Below are positions 1 to 13,314 of a stretch of DNA of 64,000 nt, in pieces. Origin of the DNA: Rotaria macrura. Taxonomy: Eukaryota > Rotifera > Eurotatoria > Philodinida > Philodinidae. The notes beneath the pieces are model-generated. The model did not search any database. It was not told where the DNA came from and saw only the letters and a list, made by a program, of their open reading frames with translations. Each line of letters starts with the position of its first letter. The first letter of the stretch is position 1. The position numbers were made by a program, and so were the translations under genes. The stretch is from assembly GCA_900239685.1 (NCBI GenBank), contig OENT01000815.1, positions 1-64,000 on the forward strand, in the 5' to 3' direction.

Positions 1-3000
1 AATTTCATTTACAAAAGATTAAAAAATAAAATTAGAAATCTTAGTGAATGCATGTTTCAGAGGCCATCCAAAAAAGAAGGCCTGATGGAAACTCCGTCTC
101 TCAACACTCTTTCCTCCTAGACCATCGATTTCTGTTCAGTCCTGTGTAGTTCATTGTTTGTAAAGAACGATGAAAGAGTCTACGTATAGTCTTATACCTT
201 CCTTTCTTCTAAAATAAGAAACTTTTCTACAGAATCATCGAAATCGAGATAAACGCATGGGAAAGATAACCAGTAATCTGATCTTTCAGAAACGACAAAA
301 CTATTTTGAGGGTTCCCACCATCTCTAATGCGCAGAACAAGCTGTTTTTCGAAAAGAAAAACAATATTTTTTCGTTCTTTGTTCCATTTATAGTTCATCG
401 ATCAATATTCATGAATTCTCGAAGGTGTTTCACATTCAGTAAATATTTCTTTTTGTTTGAAAAAGTACTTCAATTTTCAGTAGAGTAAAGAAACCGTTTT
501 TAAAACTAAGCAATGTTTTTATAATGTATGCTAACATTTGAATAATTAAAGTGTCATTTTTTGGAAGTCCTTTTTTTAGACTTAACATTTTACTTGCTCT
601 TCTCTTCTTGAAAACGAGGATTAAATAAAACAAACTCTCTACAACACTATATCCTAACAGTTTCTTTCAAACAGTAGAATTAAATAAATAGAATGAACCT
701 TGATAGAAAAACTGTTTCGGTCGAAAGAGGATTTTTAGATTCTTGTTCAGCCAATGTCTTACTCAAATATCATGATGTAGGGCTGCACATTTTATCGTTC
801 CCTCTCTTAATTGACCACCATGTAACCTGAAAATATGATACAAAGTCGATATTTCTCGCCCAATATCGACTGGGAGATCGGGGTGGATACCATGAAGAAA
901 ATGTTGAATCTAAAATAAGCCACCCCCACCTCCCTCTTCCATAACAAGAATCCGGGCCTTCTATTATTTTCCATCAAAATTTTAAAAATTTCGCCAAATT
1001 TTGCTGACGGGTACACAAAATTACTATGGAGCTATCTCTCCAGGGAGAGAGTTGGTCTTCTACAATGGGAGAGTTTTCACCTCAGTATTATATTTGAGAT
1101 TAAACTGTTGCAAAGAAGTCAGACAGATGACGTGGTCTCTCTCAAAATCAGAATTGGTCTCTAATTGAATTGCAAACTTCGATTGTTATTGATGGATTTA
1201 AAAAATAAAGCTATACCATTTCCACCGATTCAATGATCAACTGCTGAAACTAAGTGGCTAATCGGAGTAATTATTGAGCAACCGCTCCATGTCTTGGAAA
1301 ATCGTTTTTCCAAAAAATGATTCGTCATTAATGGAACTATAAATACTTCAATCTCAAAGTCATTGTTAATTTAGACTATTCTACATAGGATAGCTAAAAC
1401 GATTTATCACTTTCGAATATTTATCGAAAGAAAAAATCGTTTTTCTAGTCTGTTTATAGTAAACGTTGAAAGTCATCGACACCATGTTCGATAAAAAGTT
1501 TCATCCTTTAAATTCATGTCCGAGAAGTCTTTAGAAACTCATAAATAGGTTTCTCATTAAATATTGGTTAGTTATTTTTTTCTCTAGACTTGTAACAAGT
1601 GAATAAATACCGATGTTACGCTTTAGATAACAGAACTACCAAAGTTTTTGCAATAGGAAAGTTATCTGTGCACAGTGAATGATCTATTATAGAATTACAA
1701 TTTTTCCTCTTGAATATTATTAAGATTGATGGCATTGCCTTTCACATATGATTTTGCATTTCTACAACACGAATTTTTGATATTCTTGGACGATAGGTTT
1801 TTTTTCGTAAACAAAGTTTTAACTAACATCTTCAAGTATTCATCATCCTAATTCATGATCTCATCAAATGTTTCATGAGAATAAAATTTTGTCGGCTCAT
1901 GACTATTATAGAATGAGCACTCTGAGGATTAACTTCTAACGACTGTTTCTCACTTACGAATTCATGAATCCAACAAGGAACTGTACACACGCAGCAACAC
2001 GTTGAACACAATCGGTACCTGACTCATCATGAATGTCCAGTTTCAGTTAGATTTAATCACATCTGATATTGTACTTATGAATGTACGCGCTCTTGCTTAA
2101 TCTGGAAATAGACACTAATAAAATATCTATTAATAATTTGCCTTAATAGATGCTGATGAAATTTAGTGATCATAGTCTAATTTAAAGCGGACATCGATAA
2201 CTCAATATAAAGAATTTAAAACAATTTGGTTGAAATTGAACACTAGTGTTGTCGAAAATTCTTAACTACCTCATACAGGATGAAGTAGAATATAATTTCG
2301 ACCTACAATGAGTAGTTCATTGAAAATAACTTATCAAAAGTAAGAATAAAAAAATAGCCATATCGTAAAATATAATCTACTGAAAACTTTTTCCAGAGTA
2401 CTTACACATATTCAATATTATTTGTTAGCAGAAAATCGCTAAAATATTTACAACGAAAAGAAAAAGAAAATTTCCCTGCTATTTTTATTCGGCAGTGAAT
2501 CATCGAGTTTATAAAATTGTTGCTCGGGTAGTGTAATATCCAATCAGTTCAACACCCCGGTTGTATTCTAGTCATAAATAGAAAAAAGTATGGCTCAACA
2601 TTGACTAAGCATCCATTATTCGCAAAAACATATGAAAGAAGACAGAAATTAGTGGAAATGACCATTCCAGACGTCCAGAAACCATGAACTTGTTCTAAAA
2701 ATCGTCAGGACGTTCTTTCTCAATGCTCCCTTGTTAGAACGTGGAAGAAAACGATGATGAATGATTGTATTTTATAATAATTCGAAATACTTTTTAATGA
2801 AGAAGAAAAGCAAAGCGGATTATTGCCAAGTCAAAAATTGTTGTCTCTTACAAATGACATTGAATTAAGATTGTTTGTTTTTGTTTCAATAGAATGTGAA
2901 TGTATTTGAAGTTCATCATATAATCTGAATATGCATCAGAAACTTCTTCATTGCTTATCAATTGCAAGAGTGTAAAGCAAGAAAAAAAAAGTTTAAATAA

Positions 3001-4502
3001 AAAAGAAACTAAAGATACAAGAAGAAATCATTCATATTTAATGAATTTTGTTTTTACTCCGATGTTTGAATTGAACGAGCATGATCCGATTTTCCACATC
3101 TTTAAACGACTTTTTTTTTCTTCTTTGTCTTGAATCACTCGCGGAATTGATATTCGTTAAATCAAACGATAGCCCCCTGTATATGCCGTCTTCGTTCTAT
3201 TCTTATCGTCTATTATCTCTTGAATAATTTAGTTTCTTTTTTCTTTGTCTACTCATACCTACTATGAACAAGCGAAAAAAGATACCTACTATGTTCAAAG
3301 GAGACAATATGAAAAAAAGTCTATTTTCAACTACTTCAATTATCAAGAAAAAAATGAACAAGCACTCGAATTTCTCAATTGATGCACCCTAATGAATGTC
3401 CCGGGACATATAGGTAAATGACAACTGTGATTGACGTGTGCGTGCCACTGTCACGCACATTCATTCAGGAAAAAAGGCTAAAAAACCTAAATTAATTGCC
3501 ATTTCTTTTTTTACTGCACATGTCGCAAAATAGCAGAAACAAACCTACACACACACACACACACACGATATAACATTCTTTCGTTTTTAGTTAATGTATT
3601 ACCATATTAATTAGATCAACAAAAAAAAATGCCATGAGGTAAACAACATACATTCTTTTTCTCTCAAATATGATAAGTGTGTACAAAGATGATCAAACGT
3701 ATATATCGTCTATGTTAATGTGCGTGGTATGTGAGAATGTCTCAAGCTTATCTTATTTTTTTATGCATATCATTTGATGAGCAAAGTCAATATTGTCAAT
3801 AAGAAGAAGAGACGAGTGTCTATAGAAAAAGAAGGAAAAAAACAGACGAAAAAAAAATTGAGTTTTTTTTTGTCCATACGTGTTTCATATTTGTCATGTA
3901 TGTTATTTGCCTGAAGGAATAGAATTTAATTTGATGCTGGCGTCATAACAAGTTGTTCACACTAAATTTAATTTAACCGATAATCTTTTATCGTAAACTG
4001 AAGAAGACACAATCTGTAACCATCGAAAAGTTTTCAATAAACAAAATGTACTTTTACAATCGTAAGACATTCGAGTTATGTACGTAGTTAACCTCGTCAT
4101 TTCATTATTTTAATGTTTTCATTGGTTCATTTTCATCTTAAATTTGATTGGTTAATATCAAATAATTTTTCTCTCAATGTACTCGTAAAAAATCTCATTG
4201 GACAAAGCAAAAAAGGAAAAAGAAAAATATACTGCGCATTGCTTGTCAATCAACAACGACTAACGATCATCGCGTGATACACTCATTTCATTACAACGGA
4301 ATGAGAGAAGAAGAGAAAAATAGAAAGAGAAGAAACTCTTGAAAAAGAAGGGGAGAGAGAGAGAGAAAAAGAAAGAGAAAAAAGATTGTGCGTGTTCGAT
4401 GTTTTTTTTCATCATCAGTTCTAATCTATTTGAAGTTTGAGACGATTCCCATTCACTCATTCATATACATTGTTATATCTTAGCTAAGAGAAAAAAAAAC
4501 CT
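1..4502. other. Non-coding flank upstream of Otx
   Basis: No open frame in this stretch has the codon pattern, domain content or splice partners of the genes further along. It is AT-rich. From about 2.9 kb onward it becomes rich in polypurine/polypyrimidine strings, for example the A/G run near 4300-4385. A CA microsatellite lies at 3547-3566. Because it precedes a developmental homeobox gene it may hold cis-regulatory DNA, but no individual site can be named from the sequence alone. Confidence 0.6.
3547..3566. repeat. (AC)n microsatellite
   Basis: Ten uninterrupted AC dinucleotides, about 1.1 kb upstream of the Otx coding region. This is the longest clean dinucleotide CA/AC repeat I saw in the window. 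Confidence 0.9.
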
Positions 4503-4503
4503 G

Positions 4504-4710
4504 GTAAGTATTTATTTATGAGTTTAGCCCCGATTTATCTGGGTGTTACCAACACCCATCCATCACCTTATTCAATCATACACGCATGAAATCTGACACG
4601 TGTTAATGTCGATTGAGGATAGTCTTATCATAACTAAAGACGAAGAGAAAAAGCCAGAGACTTTTTTATTTGAAAAATAGATAAAATCAGTATTATGTTA
4701 TTAATTCTAG
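4504..4710 (+). other. Candidate 5' intron of Otx
   Basis: A strong donor (CTG|GTAAGT, intron from 4504) is followed 207 bp later by a good acceptor (TTAATTCTAG, ending at 4710). If used, this intron removes the ATG at 4695. The upstream exon has an in-frame stop (4485-4487) and no in-frame ATG, so it would be 5' UTR. Translation would then start at the in-frame ATG at 4809. Alternatively the acceptor at 4710 is a trans-splice site. Confidence 0.45.
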
Positions 4711-5892
4711 CAATCGTGGCTTCCGTTAATAGTACAAGTGCAACAACAAAGTATTCATCACCGCCGCTGGGTGATTATTATTCCAACTATGTTGCGGCAG
4801 CATCATCGATGGCTAGTGATCCATCAGCATTAAAATTTGGATACACAGATCCAACAAAAGGGGTTCAATTTGCATTCGGTTTTCCACAACATCCCGATTC
4901 ATTTTCGGCTTTATCATATAATGGTTTGATTCTATTGAAGAAGTCTCTTTCTTTATTGAATATATATATAATCTATTGTATCGGTTCAGGTTCATCACAA
5001 AGAAAACAACGACGTGAACGAACAACGTTTACTCGTGCACAACTTGATCAGCTTGAAACATTATTTGATCGAACACGGTATCCTGATATATTCATGCGAG
5101 AAGAAGTTGCACTTAAAGTTAACTTACCTGAATCAAGAATACAAGTAAACAAAAATTCATACGAGACATAAATGAAAATAGATCAACTAGGAAATATTTT
5201 TATTCAACTAGGTTTGGTTTAAAAATCGTCGAGCTAAATGTCGTCAACAAGACAAAGCAACAAAAAAGCCTTCGTCTTCATCTAATAGTGGTATACATGA
5301 AAAATCGACATCATCCAATGAAACTTCACTTTCAACAACAACACAATTAGCAGCATGTAAACGTGAAGCTAAGAGTCCACTTATGATCAGTCCGAACGGT
5401 CGAATAAATTCTTCTCAAATAGCTAATAGTCGTTCACCACCATCAACATCAAGTACTAATAGTTTAAATGGTGGTGGAAGTAATAGTTTATGTTCATCGA
5501 ATTCTACGACAAGCAATACATTCTATCGTTCACCAACATCGGATAATTCAACAACGGCTGCCGCTGCCGCTGCAGCAACTTCATTAGCTGCATGGTCGTC
5601 ACAAGCCGCTGCATATCATCATATATATCCAACATCATACAGTCCTAATCAAACATCTTACCAAAGTGGACTTTTTTATAGCAATGATCCACAACATATT
5701 TATAAAAATACTCCAACAGCAACGAATAGTTCACCGATGTACGGTACAGCGACAAGTGCATTAACATATCGTAATCAAGATATGGATTTTCTTCAGCCAA
5801 CAGCAATGTATGGACGAACAAGTGATGAATTCATGGGTTGGACAGCATCACATCATCATCATCATCATCAAAACTTTAAAATTTTCAATTAA
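4695..5892 (+). CDS. otx: Orthodenticle/Otx-type homeobox transcription factor
   Basis: A nuclear DNA-binding transcription factor of the Otx/orthodenticle class, which patterns the anterior head and brain in animals. Exons: 4695-4923, 4990-5144, 5212-5892 (354 residues from the first ATG). Exon 2 opens with [16 protein letters not shown] and continues to [16 protein letters not shown]. Exon 3 begins [13 protein letters not shown], so the homeodomain is complete with lysine at position 50, the Otx/bicoid signature. The phase-0 intron inside the homeodomain, just before VWF, is the position typical of paired-like and Otx genes. The C-terminal part is low complexity (Ser, Thr, Asn), with seven alanines near 5556-5576 and six histidines near 5852-5869. 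The N-terminus is uncertain: the [10 protein letters not shown] start is probably partly intron end, and the in-frame ATG at 4809 is an alternative. The family call is firm. Confidence 0.93.
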
Positions 5893-8800
5893 CTTCTTTC
5901 TTTTTTTTTCTTTTTCTTTTGTTTGTATGTTGTGTCTGTCTTAAAGCTTGTGGGCGAACAGTGTAAATGAATAAATATGAAGCGTCATATATTCATTTTT
6001 TTTGTTTTGATAACACACATTTGGGAAAAAGCTGTTAAACAAATGAAAAGCTATTTAATTGGATGTAATGATGTCTACTCTTGAAAAGTATTGACACATA
6101 TTGCAAGATTTAAGGTTTTTCTTTCTTTTTGTTCAATAACTATACATATTTGTTGACAGAAGATGGTGGGTGGAGAGATTAGCCCATTTGTCAATAAACT
6201 AAAAGAGCCATATGAAGACAATCAGTATAAAAGTCAATCAGAAAAGCTTGACTTTTCCATTCTTCTTTCCGCTTTTTTCTTCTTCTTTTGACAATGATGA
6301 CATCAATTAGTTTGAAAGTGTTGAGAGATAGTTTTTCTTTTCATAGATTAAGAAAAGTCTGTAAAATGAATATTTCTTGTTCTTTTTTTCTTCTTCTCTC
6401 GACCTATTGCCGGAGAGAAGCTCATCATAGAAATGATTTTCATTTCGAGAAAATCTCCCATACTATTATTCAAATAATGATAAAATTGAAAAATCTCATT
6501 TGACTACAAAACAACAATGTTGTTTATTTTCATTCATGTTGAGTGCGTGAATATGATACATTGTTAGTTGTATACGAATGCTTCTGTCATAAGCCGATTA
6601 GTCGGGATTCTCTCTTCAAAAGATTCTCATTTTCGATCGAATGAGTTATGTTTTTTACAATACAATGATGCAAACACTAACATGGATAGGTGGTCTGTTA
6701 AGCCGATGGTTTTTTTTCTTCTTTTACCACCTGAATTCTATGCGTACTATACTACTTCAGAAATAAAAAAAAAAAGAAGTGAAGAGACACGCGACACAAT
6801 ACGACGCCTAAAGCAAAGCTTATCTTTTTCACGGCGTCACTATTCAATAAGAAGAAGAAAGATAATTACATTTTCATTTTTTTTCTCTTCTCAACCCTAT
6901 TTGTTTAAATTTCGTAAGAGAGACAACATCCTTTCTATTTCGTAATAATTAGTATGCTCAATCATGACCAACAAACTTATTGTTGACTATGATTACTATT
7001 ACTTTCTCCCATCGTCGAACCTCTTCGTCATAAGAAACAAGATGAAAGAAAAAAAGACATCGGCTTGAGCAAGCCAAAGGAAGTCTTATGTTACATTGTA
7101 AATAAGCGATGACATTAATCTATGCAGCGTTCTCAACCGGTACATAGGTATATATTTAAATGTAGAATAAATCGAAAAAAAATAAGAGTACTTACACTCT
7201 TACTTTTTAATGTTTGTCAACTCTTGAGAGACAAACGCGGTATGGCGGCAACAAGAAAAAAGAATAGAAAAAGAGTTAAATTCTCAACAAGGTTATTGAA
7301 TGTCTGCCTTCAATGTTGACTTGATATTTAGCTCATCGGTTCGATATCCTGAACGTTATGTTCTCAAGCCGGAAATCATCGTTTGTCGATTTCAAGGAAA
7401 AAGACGAAAAAAGGTGGCACCGGCAATTTCTTTCTTTCTTCTTCTTCTACTTCTTCTGTTGCTTGCTAACAGATTGAAAAAGTTCCGTTTTATTTTATCA
7501 TTACTCATGTGAAAAATAAACATCGAATTACACTTATAGAGAAGAAAAAAACATAATGTATCGATTTTTCAGTTTTTCAAATAAAAAAAAATGAACGATG
7601 ACATTGAAATGAGAAATTTTCTTATTGACTGTTATTTCTGCACGTGTGGCGATCGACGAGGAGGTTTTTGTTTCTCTTTAAAATGAGACAATGATCGGCA
7701 CGTTAAGTAAATTGATAGTCGATTTCGATCAGGTGTCGAATTTATGGCAGCTAGGAATAGTAAATGAATAAATGGCACGTCTTTCTTTTTTTCACATATA
7801 TACATCAGACAACAAAATCATTCTCTTTCTTTCTCCTTCTCCTCCTACTCAATATGTATTTAGTAAGATAACTATATATGTATGTTTGAGAATAAATCGA
7901 ATTGTTAGCTCACGTCTCGATAGTCAATGAAGAGTTTTTTTTATTCATATTAACAAATAATCACTAAGAGCAATATTTCGTATGTCACTTAAAATCATTT
8001 TTCTTGAATCGACCTGTTTTCGTTTATCAAATCAAACTACTTTAGGAATTTTACATCATTGGCGATAAGAATCGAGTGCTTCACAAGTACCCTTTCTTTT
8101 TTTTTCTTTAAATCGATTATGATGTCTAGTATTCAGATTTTAGTCTAAGCCAAGTGCTTATCGTAAAAATTTCCCTCGATCCAGATGTCGAACAACACTG
8201 TTAAATTTCGATAGATTGCAGGAAATAATAAACGAAAATTCTTGATTTGGTATACTTTAGGAAAGATGCCCCTCCATCAGCAATCTATTTAATAGCCCAT
8301 ACGGGAGACTGTATGATGTTTAACACTGTATTCTCATGGTTCGACAATCATATCAGTGAACTTCAGTGTGATTTTGATTTAGGAAAAAGCTATTGTGTAT
8401 ATTGTTCATCATGCGTAAAAATTCATGTTCAGATTAACACTGTGTACATCTTGTTTCATTGGTGATTAGAACTAGTTGTTTGTTACGTTTTTTTTTTAAA
8501 GTTAGATCATATTTTAATGTGTATAATCTCAATAAGATCGCACACTTAATGCTGTAGAACATTGATTTAGGATCATAACAACATGTTTGAAGAATTCTTA
8601 CCGTTTGGAATTCGATTTTCAGAAAATATTTCAAATTCTAGTTTAGTTGTAGTCTCGTTCTGTTCACGTCTTTGTAAGACATATGTTTCACGCAAGAATC
8701 TTATGCCGGATGTAGTTCAAATATTTTGGTCATGTTCCAGTTAAATTAAAAGTATCACTACCAAAAGTAACAATTTCGAAAAATCACGTACAAGGATTGT

Positions 8801-10036
8801 AGTATTTTGATTTTAACACAGTAACCATATACTCATGGTGTTCATGATTTTAAATTTCGAACTTTGTTTTTGAATTTTTTAAAATTAATGATTTTTATAT
8901 CGTTTATTTGTTTGAATGGGAGAGGTTAAGTTCTTGAGAGTCATTAAGAAAGTTTCAAGAACAAATTTTCAACGTATATATCATCATTGTGACTTTGTAA
9001 AAGATCGATATTCCCTAGCTAAACGAATAAGCTTCCTTCAACAATCATGAAGCAGTGAGAACAAAATACAAAAATATCATCTATAGCATTCTATATTCTA
9101 TAAATAGAATACTGTTCAGCGTCTAAATAAAGAAAATTTAAAATATTTCTATCGAATAATAACATATTTTTTGAAATTTATCTCTTGAAAATTAAATTTG
9201 GAATATAATTTAAATATGTCGTAGATTGTTAATTTATAACAAAACGTATTCCATTTTGAAATATTGACGATGAAAGATTAAGTGAGTCAATCGTAACGAA
9301 TGATTTTTGTTTTTTTTTATCATAGTCTGTCGAAGAGTTTTGTTTTGACAAATCGTCACTCTTTATAATTGGTACTAGTTCGTTATTTTCACTTTCCATT
9401 AATAAAATATCTATTAGCCTTTATTTTTACACTTCTTAGTCAAAAAAATTAATAGACACGCCAGTGATTATACAAATCTTAATTGGAATATGAGTTTCCT
9501 TCATTTCTTATCGCGCCAAGAGCATATAATAATCAAGAAAATAGTATAGCGCGTGTGTTGAATACTCTCTTCTCAATGTTGACAAATCTTGATTCACTGA
9601 TAAAATCAATAAGTGATTTCACTTGCAAAGACTATACCATTTGAGAACTAAGTGGTTTTTATTACGTATGATTTTTTTTCTAGAGGAAAAGAATCATTTG
9701 TTTTGATAGAAAATTTCGAAAAAAAAAGAAAACCTAAGATAGAAAATGCAATATCTGATGTGAGATTGACAACATATTCTGTAAATTAAATTCCTTGATC
9801 AATAATTCGAAATCGTACAGATGTCGTTACATATATTTCTATTTGCAATAGCTGTCTCTAGCTATTGCTATGAATCAATAGTGTCTAACTGGTTATTTTT
9901 ATCCACCATCCGATAAGATGTCATTTGACGAAAATATTTCAAGCGAATAAACAGACACATTTTCACGAGGAATCTTACTTCACAAATGTTCTGAGAATTT
10001 TTCCAAGGAGAAAGAAAACAATATCAGAACAAAAAG
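5893..10036. other. Intergenic, Otx to RNF41
   Basis: About 4.1 kb without a supportable gene. The first half continues the CTT/TTC- and GAA-rich texture seen upstream of Otx; several open frames here are made of those strings and show no domain. The second half is ordinary AT-rich sequence. Confidence 0.6.
5970..5975 (+). terminator. Polyadenylation signal of Otx
   Basis: AATAAA 78 bases after the Otx stop codon, followed by T-rich sequence. This is the first canonical hexamer downstream of the gene. Confidence 0.55.
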
Positions 10037-11464
10037 ATGGGTTTTGACATTCAAAGATTTCCTAATGGTGTTGATGAAGAATTAATCTGTAAGTGATGAG
10101 AAAATATTTTTCGATACAAATTTATGAAATTCGAAACTTATTCAGGTGCTATTTGCGGAGGTGTTCTTCAAGATCCTCTTCAAGCTCCAACGTGCGAACA
10201 TGCTTTTTGTCAAGTAAATATATCTGTTTTATTTTGGTTACAAATAAGAAACACCAAGAGATATATGTTTATTTTGTCAAGATTTGTATTAATGAGTGGC
10301 TCTCTCGTGTACAAACATGTCCAATCGATCGTATACCGATGGAATCAGATCAGTTGAAACAAGTACCCCGTATACTTAAGAATTTACTTAGTCGGTTAGT
10401 TTTTTGTTTGCTTTAATAATTGATGAAGAAATCTAATATTGATATTCATTTTTGTTAGTTTAAGTATTATGTGTGAAAATGAAGGTTGTGGGGCCATAGT
10501 TAAATTGGATAGACTTCCTCATCATTTAGTCGAATGTGATTTTAATCCAAAGAAACTAATTGAATGTGAAAATGGTTGTGGTATGATGATATCGAAAGAT
10601 GATGTAACAGTAAAAGAATTTTTCTATTTTAATGAAATCTGTGTAGCTAACTTGTCTTTGGATATATTTTATTTTCTGTTGTGAAAATAGAGCCATAATT
10701 GTATTCAAGCATTACGCAAAGAACTTGATAGTGTCAAAAATGAATTACAAAAGTGTCGAACCGATATGGATTTATATAAAACGGAAGTAAGAACACTTCA
10801 GGTAAGAATTCAAGATGCATATGCTTGCTTTTTTATTATGATTATCGTTTTGAAGGAATTTATTCGTGTTCTCCGTCTTGATAATCCAACGATATCACGT
10901 GTTTACGAAGGTGTCGAAAATGATGAAATATTACGGTAGGGAAACGTAGATTGGTTTCTCAAGTAAGCTCTATTATTTCATCTAGATGGTCAGGTGGTTT
11001 ACAATTAGCTCGTGTGACACGTTGGGGTGGAATGATATCAACACCAGATGCTGTTTTGCAAGCGGTGATCAAACGTGCATTACTTGAAAGTGGCTGTCCA
11101 ATTAATATAACCAATGATCTTATGGAAAATGCTCATGAACGACACTGGCCACAAGGACTTTCAACACTAGGTTGATTTATTTCTAATTTGAATGAATTTA
11201 TTTTTTTCTTGTTGAAAGAAACATGAGTTACTTTTCAGAGACTCGACAGTTAAATAGAAGACATTATGAAAGTTATGTGTGTCGACGTATTATTGGCAAA
11301 CAAGCTGTTGTGGTACTTGGATGTGATAATCGTCATATGGATCAGTTGATGAGTAAGAAATCATAAGAACAGTTAGTTAAAGAAAATGATTGTTTTGCTT
11401 TTTCGTGCTTCATTTAGTTGCTGAACCAGGCATTGTCATGATATTTGCACATGGAGTTGAATAA
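10037..11464 (+). CDS. RNF41: RNF41/NRDP1-type E3 ubiquitin ligase
   Basis: A RING-type E3 ligase; in other animals NRDP1 ubiquitinates receptor tyrosine kinases (ErbB3) and BRUCE and is stabilised by the deubiquitinase USP8. Exons: 10037-10088, 10146-10213, 10282-10394, 10459-10609, 10691-10801, 10856-10935, 10986-11170, 11239-11352, 11418-11464; 306 residues (human about 317). The start MGFDIQRF matches the family start. The RING spans about residues 18-56 (CAIC, then CEHAFCQIC, then CPID), with the Asp-ending C3HC3D form typical of NRDP1. A Cys/His zinc-finger region (CENEGC, ENGCGM, HNC), a coiled coil (about 130-170) and the conserved C-terminal substrate/USP8-binding domain (ARVTRWGGMISTPDAV, MIFAHGVE) follow. 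All exon phases agree. It stands alone between two intergenic stretches. Confidence 0.95.
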
Positions 11465-11465
11465 A
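11460..11465 (+). terminator. AATAAA overlapping the RNF41 stop codon
   Basis: The hexamer AATAAA overlaps the TAA stop and is followed by an A-run and a weaker ATTAAA-like site about 12 bases on. If it is used, the 3' UTR is only some tens of bases long. Confidence 0.4.
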
Positions 11466-12400
11466 AAAAAATTGAAATTAAAGTATTTATTTCTAAATTC
11501 GATTATTTATTTCTGTGTTAATTCTTTGAAATGAATTTACGTTCTTTTTCACTATGTTTTTCTGATGTTGAAATTATATTTGAAAAAAAAAAAGTAAAAT
11601 AATGATCGAAAAATTTTAATGCATATTGTTCAAATATCCTTAGTAAATAAGAGTCATAATACATTTTTGCGATAAATTAATCATATTTCAAAATACGAAA
11701 CTTTTACAAGACGATAGATTTGATTTCCTATACTTATCTATGTCTTGATACAATATAAACAGCAGCATCACGATAAGTTCTCTCATAATTGATCAACTTA
11801 AGTTGGTCTGAAGAATTTTCATTCTTATAAGAATCATGTGTTTTTAATGAATAGGATTGTACTCCATAAGCTAATCTTTGAAAGTCTGTTCAAACTTTTC
11901 TACCAAGAATAATCCGATTTTGAAAAAGCTATCAATTTATCCTAGATAATTGTGCATTGAACGAGGCTTGTTTTAATTTAAGTTTCAGTAGTTCTTTCAA
12001 AATGTATTATGTTTTGAACAAATTTGTGTGTTCAATAATAACAACATGAGACAGCTTTCTTATTTGTGCCTTTCTTAGTACGTTAATCAATTTGATAACT
12101 ATGGAATAAGAAGAACATGTGTATAAACTATTCATATCGTATGCTCTCATATAACAATCTTGAAAAAGAGAAGCTTTGAAAATATAAGTAAAAAGCGGTG
12201 AATGATTGTTTAGTTTACGCTTTGTAGCTTGAATTTGTTAGATCTCCATTGTTTCTTGTTGCTAAATTCATAGTTATCAATAAATATTTTACAAATATCA
12301 ATCTTTTAAAATATTAATTTGCCGTTTTCCAATCGCCAGTATGTTCACAAGAATAGGACGTACATAACTGTCTTCGTAATACTACTAACGTACGGTGCAT

Positions 12401-13220
12401 ATAAGTAACCGCACAAATATCGGAGTCAGCTGTATTTGATCAGAACGTGGCACACTGTTGATTCTTTCACCGTTGCAAAGAGCAAGGTCTCAGTTTTAAA
12501 AAGCATCTCTTGAAAAGTCCGTTCGTTAAATTTAAGAGATTCAATAATGAATTTTAAGAAATACGACAAAAAGGTTTAGTTACACAATATATTCTTTTGT
12601 GCGCTTTTCTTATTTTTAAACAGCTGTCTCATTCTCTTTTCACAAGTTCGAGAGCTGAAAAGTTCAGAATATGTTGTATAAAGAATGAGCTTTTCGAAAA
12701 TGTTAAAGGTAAAATTCTTTGTCACTACGGCGAGGTTGCAACTTCTAGAAATTTGATAGTAGGCAAAACTTGAGGATTTCAGCGCTAAATTGAAATTTTT
12801 AAGAAATAGATTTTGCTTGTAAAATAGTCGACTGGATTCAGTTTTTAAACGTGACTTGAATGATGTATCACATGTTAACAAGAGGTGTCGAAATCGACTC
12901 AAAAACCGGCGAAAAGTGAACGACGAAATTACATCACTTAGGCGGTGTGTTTTCGTAATTGGAAACGTCAATAACTAGGTTTAATCAAAATCGATTGAGT
13001 TGGACTCTATTTTTGCCACTCATCTGTACGAGGAAGGCTATCTCTTCGTCTATTTACAGATTTAAAAAGCGCTGCACAGCACTGAAACTTCTACTTTCTC
13101 CAAAATATCTGTGTAACTAACATTTTTTTGTTCGATCTTTTCAACGGTGAGCAAGAATCAACTGTCTACCATGTTCTGGTCAAATACAGCAGGCTCCGAC
13201 ATTTGCGAGACTGGTTATCT
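12401..13220. mobile_element. Non-autonomous element with ~80 bp inverted terminal repeats
   Basis: The left arm (about 12401-12482) and the reverse complement of the right arm (about 13134-13220) align along their length with scattered mismatches. Shared blocks include GCTGTATTTGA, CAGAAC, GTTGATTCTT and CACCGTTG. The outermost ends (ATAAGTAACC against ATGAGATAACC) also match. The interior (~650 bp) encodes no recognisable transposase; the minus-strand open frame at 12576-12971 has no domain I know. Exact ends and target duplication were not resolved. Confidence 0.7.
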
Positions 13221-13270
13221 CATTGTGTAGATTTCTTATCGTCATGCAATAAAGTTTAGGAAGCGTCCTT

Positions 13271-13314
13271 CTCAGATAGAGTACTGAGTATACTCAGATA
13301 GAATGCTGAGTATA
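13271..13314. repeat. 22 bp tandem duplication
   Basis: Two adjacent 22 bp copies, each beginning CTCAGATAGA and ending CTGAGTATA, differing at two positions. It lies just outside the right arm of the inverted-repeat element. Confidence 0.75.

Noticed and set aside
4695..4724. Apparent signal peptide ([10 protein letters not shown]) at the start of Otx
   Set aside because: A homeodomain factor should not be secreted; the residues come from the U-rich end of a probable intron.
12576..12971. 131-residue minus-strand open frame
   Set aside because: It lies inside the inverted-repeat element, shows no domain or transposase motif and has no splice context; likely chance.
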